Origin: Dermacentor variabilis
Lineage: Eukaryota > Arthropoda > Arachnida > Ixodida > Ixodidae
Length of the DNA stretch: 64,000 nt
Direction: 5' to 3'
Assembly: GCF_050947875.1 (NCBI RefSeq)
Contig: NW_027460291.1
Span: forward strand, 29,573,589-29,637,588
Shown here: positions 10,360 to 19,681 of the stretch, piece by piece
Layout: each line of letters starts with the position of its first letter
Numbering within the stretch: the first letter of the stretch is position 1
Notes under the pieces: model-generated
Databases searched by the model: none
The model's input: the letters and a program-made list of their open reading frames with translations, nothing else
What the model was told of the DNA's origin: nothing
Made by a program: the position numbers and the translations under genes

Positions 10360-11225
10360 ATTGGCCACTGTAAAGCGTGGGAGCAAACGGTTCAAAGAAG
10401 AATGGGAAAGTTGCAAAGACGTTCCAAGACCGGGCCACTGACATCGTGCAATCACATCCCGCACAATTTCAAAGGTTGATGAGATGATGAGACAAGAATG
10501 GAGGACAAGCATCGATGAACTCGGAGAGCGTGTGAAAATCAGTCACGGCTTGGTTCACACCATAATTCATGAGTACCTCGGTTATCGGCTCTTGTGTGCG
10601 CAATTGATGCCCACGATTGTGGTCCACCGCCAGAAGACGGAAAAGTGTGGCGCTGCTTTGACTAATCTTATCCGGTATCACAATGAGGATGACGATTTCT
10701 TGTTTGCTCTTGTGATCGGGGACGAACCACGGTGCCACTACTACGAGTCTGAAACACGACGGCAAAGCTTACAGTGGAAACACTCGAATTTACCGCGACC
10801 AAAGAACGCAAAAGCCGTCATTTTCACCGGAAAGGTGTTGAAAGGTGTTGCAACACGCCGCAACCACTGCGTGTGGCAATCAAGAACAAACTACGTGGAA
10901 AATTGACGAATTGGGTCATCTTGTTCCACTGCAATGCCCCGGCCCCACGTCGCTGATGTGGTTAATACAAAAGTGGCAAAGTTCAAGTGGGAAACCCTGC
11001 AACATCCGTCATACAGCTCAGACCTGTCCCCTTGCGAATTCCCCATTTTGGGGCAACCGAAAAACAGCATCACGGAACTAGATTCGTGGCGGACGATGAC
11101 GTGAAAGAGTCAGTTACAGACTTGTTGAAGCAGCAACCTAAGGAATTTCATGAGGTGGGAATCACGCGACTCGTTAGTCAATGGGGCAAATGTCTAAATT
11201 CTCATGAAGACTACATTTTAATAAA
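10360..11225 (+). pseudogene. Mariner-family transposase relic
   Basis: A degenerate Tc1/mariner-superfamily transposase. Its helix-turn-helix region (an ISHGLVHTIIHE-type run near 10540) and a first-Asp segment (Gly-Asp-Glu followed by a Tyr-Tyr-Glu-Ser-Glu-x-Arg-Arg-Gln-Ser run near 10720-10770, typical of mariner) are clear. Stops occur at 10438-10440 and near 10904. The Asn-Ala-x-Pro-His box near 10935 is split by a frame change. The third acidic position is Glu in Leu-Ser-Pro-Cys-Glu-Phe (near 11036), where mariner normally has Asp. The N-terminus is missing and no terminal inverted repeats are visible. It abuts LINE-A copy 3, so it either inserted there or was joined by deletion. Confidence 0.7.
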
Positions 11226-11782
11226 GTACCCCGTTTGTCATATATTCGCATTGGCTCACATTCATTTGACTCGCCCTCGTATAGCTTGCAGAACTCCTGC
11301 TTTTTATACGTGCTCTCTGTTGCGACTATAATTTCGGTGCAATTACTCACGATTCACGACCGGTGACAGCTGCTCCTGCGTAATACATTGGAACAAATGA
11401 CAGCGTCATGGAGATTTTCACTGGCCATTGCATATATACAAGAATGTAAACACGGTTCTTGAATGACTAAGTTTCATTAACGTATTTGTCCTGAACTTGT
11501 TAATTTCATGGCCTTTTCATTTTTCATATCAGCGGCATGCGCTGCTTTCCTGGTTTCGAACTGATACAGTTCTAAAGTTCGTGTGATATTTTTTTTTTAC
11601 TTATTAAACAGACAAAAAAAATTACCGACGATTACGTTACTTCCTAATGCGAAATTTGAGCGCAGCAAATAAGCTGTTTCACCTTTTCGATAGATTGAGG
11701 CAAAGAAATCGAGCAACACATGTATGCGCTATCACAGAATTTTTTTTTATTTTTCACACGCATTCCTTTAACAAAGACTCCA
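11226..11782. other. Unassigned AT-rich DNA
   Basis: AT-rich sequence with T and A runs near 11590 and 11740. I see no coding potential, repeat or RNA gene. Confidence 0.5.
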
Positions 11783-11975
11783 CTAACAGTTCTTGACAGT
11801 CATGAAGGAAGCTTTGTGGTCGGAGAAATAGACTGATATATGTTCGACTTGGTACACCAATGCTTGATTCTCAAAGACGAGATCTATACAAGTGCCTCGC
11901 GAGGTTGTCACAGCCGTGGGACGCGTTACGAGCGAGAGGAACGGGATGTTCTCCCGCATAAGTGATAGGAAATTG
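11783..11975 (-). pseudogene. Small LINE endonuclease C-terminal fragment
   Basis: Read on the minus strand, about 60 residues resemble the last part of a LINE endonuclease: Thr-Arg-Pro-Thr, then Gly-Thr-Cys-Ile-Asp-Leu-Val-Phe, then Tyr-Phe-Ser-Asp-His-Lys, the final block with catalytic Asp-His. It ends at a stop. The sequence upstream in the same frame is low-complexity and not LINE-like. It belongs to a family not otherwise seen in this window. Confidence 0.5.
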
Positions 11976-11994
11976 CTGTTTGTCTTTATCTCAA

Positions 11995-12122
11995 GCCGCC
12001 ACCGATCTGGGTCTCTGATTGCCACCGCACAGGGCGAACGGCAGCGGCAATTCCGGCTCGGGCGGTGCACATATACAGATCCGCCGCCACCGATCTGGCT
12101 CTCTGATTGCCACCGCACAGGG
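11995..12122. repeat. 40-bp direct repeat, two copies 88 bp apart
   Basis: The units at 11995-12034 and 12083-12122 differ at one position (starting GCCGCCACCGATCTGG). The spacer is GC-rich. No origin is recognised. Confidence 0.85.
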
Positions 12123-13333
12123 GTTGCATTGGAGGAGGAGCGAAGAAAGGAATTAAGTTCGAGCCGGCGCTTTGACAACCGGAGACTCGCAGGAAGAGGG
12201 GGGAGGGGGGCGGCGTGTACACCCAGCGGCAAACGATGGGGGCAGAAGCGCGCGCAGCAAGCGGACAACACGATAAAGGGAGGAGGGAAGAGATAGCAGC
12301 GACTGACTGATGCCGCTGACGCCGATAGTGAGTCAACCCCAGCTGCGGAGTTGGTTTCAGGGACAACGCCGCCGAGGCCGACACAAACAATATGATACCC
12401 TCGCTTCCGCAGCGCTAAGAACCAGGTCTAGCCGTGGGAAGGTGGTCACGTATTCGTCGACGTGCCGGGGCCTACGTGAAATAACCGGCGCGTCGGCAAC
12501 TGAAGAGCACCCTATCGGCCACACAAGAACAGGGGGGGGGACCCTTTCCTCCTCTTTCTGCATGGCGGTGACGGTGTTCTATGCAGTCACGTTATCTTGA
12601 CTCTCTAGCGGCGTCAGCGGCATCCAGCGGTATCAGTCGGTCGCTGCTAGCGCTGGGGGGATGAAAGGGGGGCGGAGCTGGTTACGAGGCCGACGACAAC
12701 GCCGACGACGACGCGAAACCCAGGAACGGACGCCAAAGAGCTGCGCTCTAAAACTTCAAATTTTGAAAAAATAGAAGCACGACGTTTACAAAATAATAGC
12801 TATGTACCAAGCACAGATAGCTCGGTTCTGTAAACGGCAACTGTTAGGAAAGTCAATGCGGACAAATTTGGTGTGTCAATTTGTATCTTGCCTCAATTGG
12901 TTACGTTGTGTACGAGGGTTCTGCAAAAGTCGTATTTCTATAATACTAATTTTTTTTTAGATTCTGTGTAACATATCTATTTTGTCCGGTGTAGATGTAC
13001 TATTAGATGTAATTCACAGAATTGTGCTATCATTTAATTACTAAGTGTTAAACTTGATATTTCCGTTTTCGGAAAATTTGCGATTTTGGCATGTTTTTCA
13101 TAAAGAATTTACCGCCTAAATGAAAAATTCGACATCAACAGTCACAAGAATTTAAGTTTTTCTTTTAAATTCCACAAACACCGTCAAATTTGGTGCAGTT
13201 GTTGCGAGGAAAAACGAATTACCCTTCTACATGTATTTAAATAGTAGCACCCGAGCTAAAGCTTCCTCTTAAGGAGGAGGCCGAGCTGCAACATGAGCCC
13301 CTCCCCGAACGAAATTTCTGGCTACGCCACTGC
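12123..13333. other. Unassigned DNA, GC-rich then AT-rich
   Basis: The first 600 bases are GC-rich with G runs (12531-12540 and near 12655) and two similar GCCGCTGACGCC / GGCGTCAGCGGC stretches in opposite orientation near 12310 and 12608. From 12760 the sequence is AT-rich. A stretch at about 13285-13333 (GGCGTAGCCAG on the minus strand) resembles the end of a common invertebrate repeat. No gene is seen. Confidence 0.45.
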
Positions 13334-14180
13334 CTGTTATAACGAAGAGGTTCTCAACCTTGGCAAGCGTGTGGATGCTCCTATGCCCGTAAATGACAAA
13401 TTGAAGCACATTTTGAAAGGCATCGCCGACGACATTTTCCAAATGTTGATAGCCAAGAATCCGCGCACTGTAGGAGAGCTCACAAACTTGTGCCAAAGCT
13501 ACGAGTTGAGGAGGCAGCGCGATTAGACCAGGCGCCCCTCAGTGGTGGACGAGCCCCTCTCTTCCATGACGGTCTTCTCTGATCGTTCCCCATTGCTCAC
13601 ACAAACCCAAGCTTTCATGCGGGAGGAAGTTTACCGTCACCTTTCTCTACTACCCTTCGCTAAGCTACCCTAACAGCAGCCGCTGCCACAACAGCCTCCT
13701 ACACAGCTCAGCCCTACGCTCCGGCGGGTTATTCAAGACCAAGTTGCTGAGGCTCTACCAATGCAGCATCAGCTGTACCCTGTCACCGCGCAGCCTCGTC
13801 GTCAAGCACTCGTTGCACTACATCCACGGCCGCTACCACCCGTTCATCATCCCGTTCATCGACCTGCTCCTACCTTTGCTAATCCTTGGCGCACGCAAGA
13901 CAACAGGCCTGTGCCTGTTGTCTTGCAGACATGTTATGCCTGTGCTATTCCCGGCCATGTTGCACGACTCTGCCGCCGCCACATGCTGCACTCTGGTGGG
14001 TTTGTGCAGTCGCCTCCCTACGCCGACGCGCAATCTTTCCACGACATTTATTTTTGTCGGCAGTCCACCAGGCCACCAGCCGAGTACCCGGTCCTTACAC
14101 GCCGTTCACCTTCACCGCGTCGCCGCTCGTTGTCCCCCATACGTCAGCGCCCTACACCCACGCAAAAGAAAAACTAAGCG
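13334..14180 (+). pseudogene. G2 gag with CCHC knuckle, broken
   Basis: The capsid C-terminal part is at 13334-13526 (Lys-His-Ile-Leu-Lys-Gly-Ile-Ala-Asp then a Glu-Leu-x-x-Leu-Cys run) and ends at a stop. After a gap and frame changes, a Pro/His/Arg-rich stretch leads to a zinc knuckle at 13932-13973, Cys-x2-Cys-x4-His-x4-Cys with all ligands present (Cys-Tyr-Ala-Cys...Gly-His...Cys). This nucleocapsid module packages element RNA. Upstream gag is missing. Confidence 0.65.
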
Positions 14181-14239
14181 CCGCAGTTCAGGAGGCAGGA
14201 TCTGCGTCGCCATCGATCTGTTCATGTCCTCCATTGTCG

Positions 14240-14955
14240 CCTTCGAACGTTGTCGACCTTGCTGTTGACGGCGTCCCTACCGTTGCGCTAATTGATAATG
14301 GAGCAGCCGTGTCTGTCCTAAACGAACGCCTCTCTCGCGCTTTACGAAAAGTTACGACGTCACTCTCTGGGTTTTCTCTTCGCACAGCAAGCGCCCAGCC
14401 AGTTCAGCCTTCAGCAGCATGCACAGCTAGAGTTCTTATTCAGGGCATTCTCTATATTGTGGAGTTGGTGGTTCTGCAGTCCTGCTCTCACGACGTGATA
14501 TGGGGTGGGACTTTCTTTCGGTAAATAACGCCGTCATCAATTGTGCATGTGCAGAAATCGAATTATCGCCTCTGTGTGACGTGCCCCTAGTCGGCGCCAC
14601 TTCTCTTTCCGCTAAGCTAGTCCTTCGGGAAGACACTGCCATGCCGCCGTACTCGGCTGCCGTTGTTCCCGTCTTCTGTGACACTGTCTCTGAAGGCCCT
14701 GTCCTCTTCACACCTTCGGAACTCTTCATAACCGCAAAGATGTACCCCCTCCCTTTCGCAACGCTGGACATTTCAGCCGGTTTCAGCTCCATAGTTGTCT
14801 GCAATCCGCTTCCTACAGCCCTGAAGGCTCTTTGCGGCGAAGCACTTGGCCGTGCTCAGCCTCTTGATGACATGTTTATAAACGACGTGCCGGATGCTTC
14901 GTATGCAGAGCTCACTGACTTCCGTGCACTTTCCACTTCTGCTCCGCCATAACCT
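14240..14955 (+). pseudogene. G2 aspartic protease, active-site change
   Basis: A retropepsin-like segment. The active-site loop reads Leu-Ile-Asp-Asn-Gly-Ala-Ala at about 14287-14307, so the usual Thr/Ser after the catalytic Asp is Asn. The second conserved strand (His-Asp-Val-Ile) is near 14493-14504, after which the frame stops at 14521-14523 and shifts. The region to 14952 is the spacer between protease and RT. It would have cleaved the Gag-Pol polyprotein. Confidence 0.65.
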
Positions 14956-15063
14956 GACTTATTCACACCTTTCATTGCCGACGACCTTACTTCCGGGCAG
15001 CGCTCTCAGCTTTTTCACCTGCTTGCCCAGTTCCGTTCTTCTTTTGATGTCGCTCAGCCTACT

Positions 15064-16300
15064 CTGGGTCGCACGTAAACCGTCAGCCACCACATCGACA
15101 CTGGCTCCAACGCGCTATTGCGGCAGCGCCCGTACCGCGTCTCCGACAAGGAGCGTCAGGTGATCAGTGAGCACGGGGACGACATACTTCAGCGCGGCGT
15201 CATTCGACCTTTCAATAGCCCGTGGGCATCACCAGTGGCTCTCGTCACAGAAAAAGATGGTTCCGTTCGGTGCCGTGTCGATTATCGCTGTCTTAATAAG
15301 ATAACGCTAAAAGACGTCTACCCTATACCGCGCATTGACGACGCTCGCGACAGCTTGCAAGGCGTTGAATTTTTGTCTTTGTTTGATTTACGCTCGGGCT
15401 ACTGGCAAGTCCCGATGTCAGCAGCTGATCGCCCTAAAGCTGCATTCATTACTCCAGATGGTTTATACGAATTTAATGTGATGCCATTTGGCCTATGTGC
15501 CTGCTACGTTTGAATGAATTATGGACAATATCTTGTGCAGCCTAAAATGGAGCACGTGTTTATGCTACCTCGACAACATCGTTGTGTTCGCCCCTGATTT
15601 CAGCATGCATCTTCTTCGCCTTAGGCAAGTGTTGACGTCCTTGACCAATACAGGCCTGCAACTGAACCTGAAAATGTGCCAGTTCGCCGCGCGCAAGCTC
15701 ATGATTCTAGGTCACTTCGTATCACAAGACGGCATTTGCCCCGAACCATCAAAACTTCGAGCTGTGGCAGAGTTTCCTAAACCTAAGAGACTCAAAGAAC
15801 TCCGTGCCTTCATCGGCCTCTGTTCTTACTTCAGAAGCTTTGTTCGCAATTTTGGCTCGATTATATCACTTCTTACAGAACTCTTAAGTGGTGCCAACGA
15901 CCTATCCTCCTGGTCTCCTGCATGCGACACCGCGTTCGTGACCTTATGCCGTCTCGTCTCCGCCTATACAGTGACAATGCGACCCCACCGCCCCAACTGA
16001 AGTGCATACCGATGCCAGTGGTATTGGCCTTGGCACTGTCCTTGCGCAGCGCGGCCTGGCTACTCCGTGTACGTCATTGCTTACGCCAGTCGTGCGCTGA
16101 CCAAAGCAGAACGCAATTATAACGTCACAGAAAAAGAATGCCTGGCCATCGTTTGGGCACTCGGGAAGTTTAGCCCTTATTTATACGGCAGGCCTTTCAA
16201 TGTGGTTACTGACCATCACGCCCTTTGTTGGTTATCCTCTTTAAAGACCCATCTGGAGGCCTTGCCCGCTGGGCTCTGCGCATTCAAGATTACGGCATAA
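15064..16300 (+). pseudogene. G2 reverse transcriptase and RNase H, broken
   Basis: RT blocks are Pro-Trp-Ala-Ser-Pro-Val and Arg-Val-Asp-Tyr-Arg near 15215-15290, Leu-Phe-Asp-Leu-Arg-Ser-Gly-Tyr near 15380-15405, and the catalytic box Tyr-Leu-Asp-Asn near 15569-15580, where the second Asp of YLDD has become Asn. A frame change lies at 15510-15525. RNase H follows at about 16067-16300 with Tyr-Ala-Ser-Arg-Ala, Glu-Lys-Glu-Cys-Leu-Ala-Ile and Thr-Asp-His-His; the start of this domain is in another frame. The enzyme is inactive. Confidence 0.75.
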
Positions 16301-16399
16301 ACGTCATCTACTGCTCGGGTCGCAAGAACGCTGACGCTGACGGCCTCCCTCTCCACCATTAAGGCGGTATTCTCGGTCGACATCGACACCTTCGCATCA

Positions 16400-17660
16400 G
16401 AACAGCGCAAGGATCTTTGGGTGGCCTCTCTTTAGGATCTCATTTCTGGCTCGCCTGCGTCTCCCATCTCCCGCTCCCTGCGTCGCCAGGCTGCCCATTT
16501 TGCTGTCCGGGATAACCTCTTGTATCGACGGAACTACCAGCCCGATGGTCGCAAGTGGCTCCTGGTTATCCCTAGGACTTTGCGTTCCGACATGTGCGCG
16601 TGTTTCCATACAGACCCACAATGTGCACATGCAGGCGTTTTGAAGACGTATGCGCGCCTGCGGCAACGTTTCTACTAGCGAGGAATGTTTACTTTTATCC
16701 AAAAGTTTGCCCGCTCGCGCCCGCAATGAGAACGCCGCATGTCTCCGCCTCATCCGGCCCACAGTTTATTACAGCCGCTTCCGTGACCTGCTCGTGCCTT
16801 CGGCCGTGTGGGAATTGACCTGTACTCCCGCTGGCAAACGATGGGTTATTGTTGCGGTTGATCACCTTACACGGTATCCGCTGCTCTACCTGCAGCGACC
16901 GCCAGTGACATTGCATCCATTTTGCTTCATCGTTCCATTTTTCGTCATGACCCACCTCGGGAGCTGTTGAGTGATAGAGGCCATGATTTTTTTGTAGCAG
17001 GTGGTTGAAGCTCGGCTTGCTCAATGCCGCATAGTTCACTGTACCACCACGGCGTACCACCCTCAAACTAACGGGCTTACGGATTGTTTCAAACACACCC
17101 TTGGTGATATGCTCGACATGTACGTTTCATCGGAACATACAAACTGGGACATCATCCTCCCATTTGTCACGTACGCGTATAATACGACTACACAAAATAC
17201 TGCAGGATTTTCTCCATACTTTCTTCTCTACGGTCACGATCCTTCCCATACCATCGATACGGTTTTGCCTTATGCACCAGACACGTCAGAGTGTGCTCCC
17301 GTTTCAGCCGTCGCCCGATACGCCGAGAAATGCCGTCAATTAGCCCGAAAGTTCACCTCCGCCGACCAATAACGACAAAAAAGCCAATCATGATGGGGAT
17401 GCTACGAATTTGAACTTCGCTCCCGGCATACTTGTCCGGTTGTCTGTGCCTTCTACCACGCCTGGACTTTCGACAAAACTTCTCCCGCAGTATGATGGAC
17501 CATACCGCATCGTCGAACGCATCTCTCCGGTCAACTATGTCATAGAGCCACTTACACCCACATCCGACAAGCGCCGCTGTGGACGGGATGTTGTTCACGT
17601 TCGCCGCCTGAAACAATTTTATGACCCACTCGTCTGCACGTCGTAAGCCGCCAGGATGGC
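16400..17660 (+). pseudogene. G2 integrase, strongly decayed
   Basis: The N-terminal and early core parts (16400-17000) are in fragments of all three frames with many stops. The core end is better preserved at 17001-17372: Thr-Ala-Tyr-His-Pro-Gln-Thr-Asn-Gly-Leu-Thr-Asp, where the last residue sits at the third catalytic position (normally Glu), and then a long helical region. The C-terminal Gly-Pro-Tyr module follows in another frame at about 17410-17646. Confidence 0.65.
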
Positions 17661-17949
17661 TCCGCTTTTGCACCGGGGGTTATTGTAATGAAGAAGAAGA
17701 GCACAAGGACAAGGCTAGCCGGATCGTCTGTTCCATGCCTGCAGTGCAACCAGTGGGCCAGCCGGATCGCCAGTGCGTAGCACGAGTGTGAGCCCATCGA
17801 GCACGGAGCACGGAGCACGAAGAGCACGGAGCAGACAGGTCTCTCACATCGGCTCCGTCTTTTTCGGTGTTCCACTGGCCAATTTTTCGAGGTACGACGA
17901 TTTCAAGCACATCATCAGCTTCGTGAAGTTGCCCAGACTGGACTGATAC
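17661..17949 (+). other. G2 3' end and possible LTR start
   Basis: A CCGGGGGTTAT tract is followed by TGTAATG at 17684, which fits a polypurine tract and LTR start. Tandem GAGCACGGAGCAC-type units lie near 17799-17835. The LTR end, and the junction with the LINE-C 5' region, cannot be fixed by eye. Confidence 0.4.
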
Positions 17950-18079
17950 GAAGTTTCGAGGTGGGAACCAATTTTTGACAATTTTCTTGGACTTTCTCTG
18001 TTCATCCCTCTACGTGCGGAGCTAACCCTAGAGAGGAGCAGGGCCCATTAGGCCTTGCCAACCTACGTGCCAGGGGGAC

Positions 18080-19681
18080 ATGGCAGACTCCCGTATGGAA
18101 GAGGAAGAGGACAACAACGAGGAAGATTTCGGTTGGCAAGTGGCTACCGGACGACGATACCGTGCTGGAAAGAAGAGCAGCAACGCGGCGAACGCGACGC
18201 CACGTACCTCGCAATCGTCCGGTGGAGACGCCGCTACCGGCGGCAGCAAGGGACCCGCCACCAACACCGGCTCGGTCAAGTACCGTATAGTCAAGGCCTC
18301 AAGGATGCCCCAACTGCCCGAGGAGCATCGGAAAATTATAATCAGGCCACGAGGAGGACTAAATTTGAGCAAAGTAAGTACCACCGCTATTGGAACTGCA
18401 GTGATCGAGGCTTCAGGCCTAACGGCAGAGGAAGCAAGTGAAGACATGGTGTGCCCCAACTTCACGCAAAATATCGTGGTGGTGAGCACGCCTGAATCAG
18501 ACCATGCGGCAAGGTACGTGAGATTGAAGTCCTTCAAAATCGTGGAAACGGAGTACGAGGTCAATGCGTACGAGACGGCCCCGCACGCCACGTGCAAAGG
18601 GGTGATTAGACAAGTCGACATCAGGGACTCCCAGTCTACTATCACAAGGAATATCGTGCATGAGCGCAACCCGCTCGCTTTGGCCGCCAAGCGCATCAAG
18701 ACGTCGGGCTCAGTCATCGTCCTCTTCGATGGACTGAAAGTGCCAAACTTTGTGCGCTACGGGCCGACCTTGTTGAGATGTTATCTCTACAGGAAACAAT
18801 TTGATGTGTGCTTTACTTGTGGTAGGGTAGGACACCGCTCGGACGTGTGCCCCACGCCGGACTCTGTTCAGTGTAGAGGGTGTGGAGCCCCCAACCCACG
18901 AGCGGACCACGTTTGCACGCCCAAGTGCAAGTTCTGTGGAGGAGACCATCCCACCGGAGACAAGGCGTGCAAGCAGAGATTTCAAACACCCTATGTGGTA
19001 CGAGCTCGCCGAAGGGAACGCGCCCGGTCACGATCGGCCACGAGGGAGAGAAGCCGCTCCAAGTCGGGAGGAGCGCAGGCGCGCTTAGAAGATGGAACAC
19101 CTGGTGCCAAGCCGACAGTTGGGACCACCTGGGCGGATAAAGTCAAAGGTACGGTGAGAATCGTTGGTGGCGCCACTACGCCGGCGGTGACTGAAATCAA
19201 TGATGCCAGAATAGAACAGTTGATTAGGGAGGTAAACTCTTTGCGTAAAGCTAATGAAGAGCTGACCAAACAGGTAGCAGAACTGAAAAAGAAGGCACAG
19301 CCGAGCCCTGCCAGCGTAGCAGTAGCCAGACCAGTAGGTCAAAGCAACGAACCAAGCGAGGGAGATAACTCCCCGGCCCCGAAAAAAAGAGCAGTAAGCC
19401 CCGAAACTGACTCGGTTTTCTCAGTGCTCAGCGAGCTGAAAAAGGTAATCAAAGAAATTAGAGAGACGACGGAAAGGACTAACTTTAAAGTGGATAAACT
19501 ATGGAAATGGAGGTTAACGGCCGAACAGCGATTCAAGAAACTCGAAACGAAATGCGACGACGACGAATTCTTGCCGTCAGAATCAGAAAGCGTAAAATCG
19601 CTCTCCGGAACGTCAGGGGGCGCTCCAAAAAGATCGATCGCGGGTAAAAGCAAAATTGACCCATTCAATAATCATGGATAG
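18080..19681 (+). CDS. LINE-C ORF1, Gag-like nucleic-acid-binding protein
   Basis: A complete 533-residue frame with an ATG at 18080. The N-terminus is acidic. Three zinc knuckles lie at about residues 243-300: Cys-Phe-Thr-Cys...Cys, Cys-Arg-Gly-Cys...Cys and Cys-Lys-Phe-Cys...Cys. They are followed by an Arg/Ser-rich stretch (about 310-335) and a predicted coiled coil (about 375-405, with Leu-Arg-Lys and Glu-Glu-Leu heptads). A second helical region lies near 450-500. Such proteins coat the element RNA and carry it to the nucleus. The ORF ends TAG at 19679-19681, overlapping the ORF2 start by eight bases. No internal stop is present, which contrasts with every other element here. Confidence 0.85.
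   Translation: MADSRMEEEEDNNEEDFGWQVATGRRYRAGKKSSNAANATPRTSQSSGGDAATGGSKGPATNTGSVKYRIVKASRMPQLPEEHRKIIIRPRGGLNLSKVSTTAIGTAVIEASGLTAEEASEDMVCPNFTQNIVVVSTPESDHAARYVRLKSFKIVETEYEVNAYETAPHATCKGVIRQVDIRDSQSTITRNIVHERNPLALAAKRIKTSGSVIVLFDGLKVPNFVRYGPTLLRCYLYRKQFDVCFTCGRVGHRSDVCPTPDSVQCRGCGAPNPRADHVCTPKCKFCGGDHPTGDKACKQRFQTPYVVRARRRERARSRSATRERSRSKSGGAQARLEDGTPGAKPTVGTTWADKVKGTVRIVGGATTPAVTEINDARIEQLIREVNSLRKANEELTKQVAELKKKAQPSPASVAVARPVGQSNEPSEGDNSPAPKKRAVSPETDSVFSVLSELKKVIKEIRETTERTNFKVDKLWKWRLTAEQRFKKLETKCDDDEFLPSESESVKSLSGTSGGAPKRSIAGKSKIDPFNNHG

Larger units (their letters stand above)
13334..17950 (+). mobile_element. Ty3/gypsy element G2, degraded
   Basis: Gag, protease, RT, RNase H and integrase follow in the order typical of Ty3/gypsy. 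Frames are broken throughout. No 5' LTR is visible. A 3' LTR may begin TGTAATG at 17684 after a G-rich tract. G2 lies directly before LINE-C in the same orientation. Confidence 0.75.

Noticed and set aside
13744..14524. Long plus-strand open frames of 174 and 212 codons beside the G2 gag
   Set aside because: Only the frame with the Cys-x2-Cys-x4-His-x4-Cys knuckle and the later protease segment match gypsy; the rest are shifted readings.
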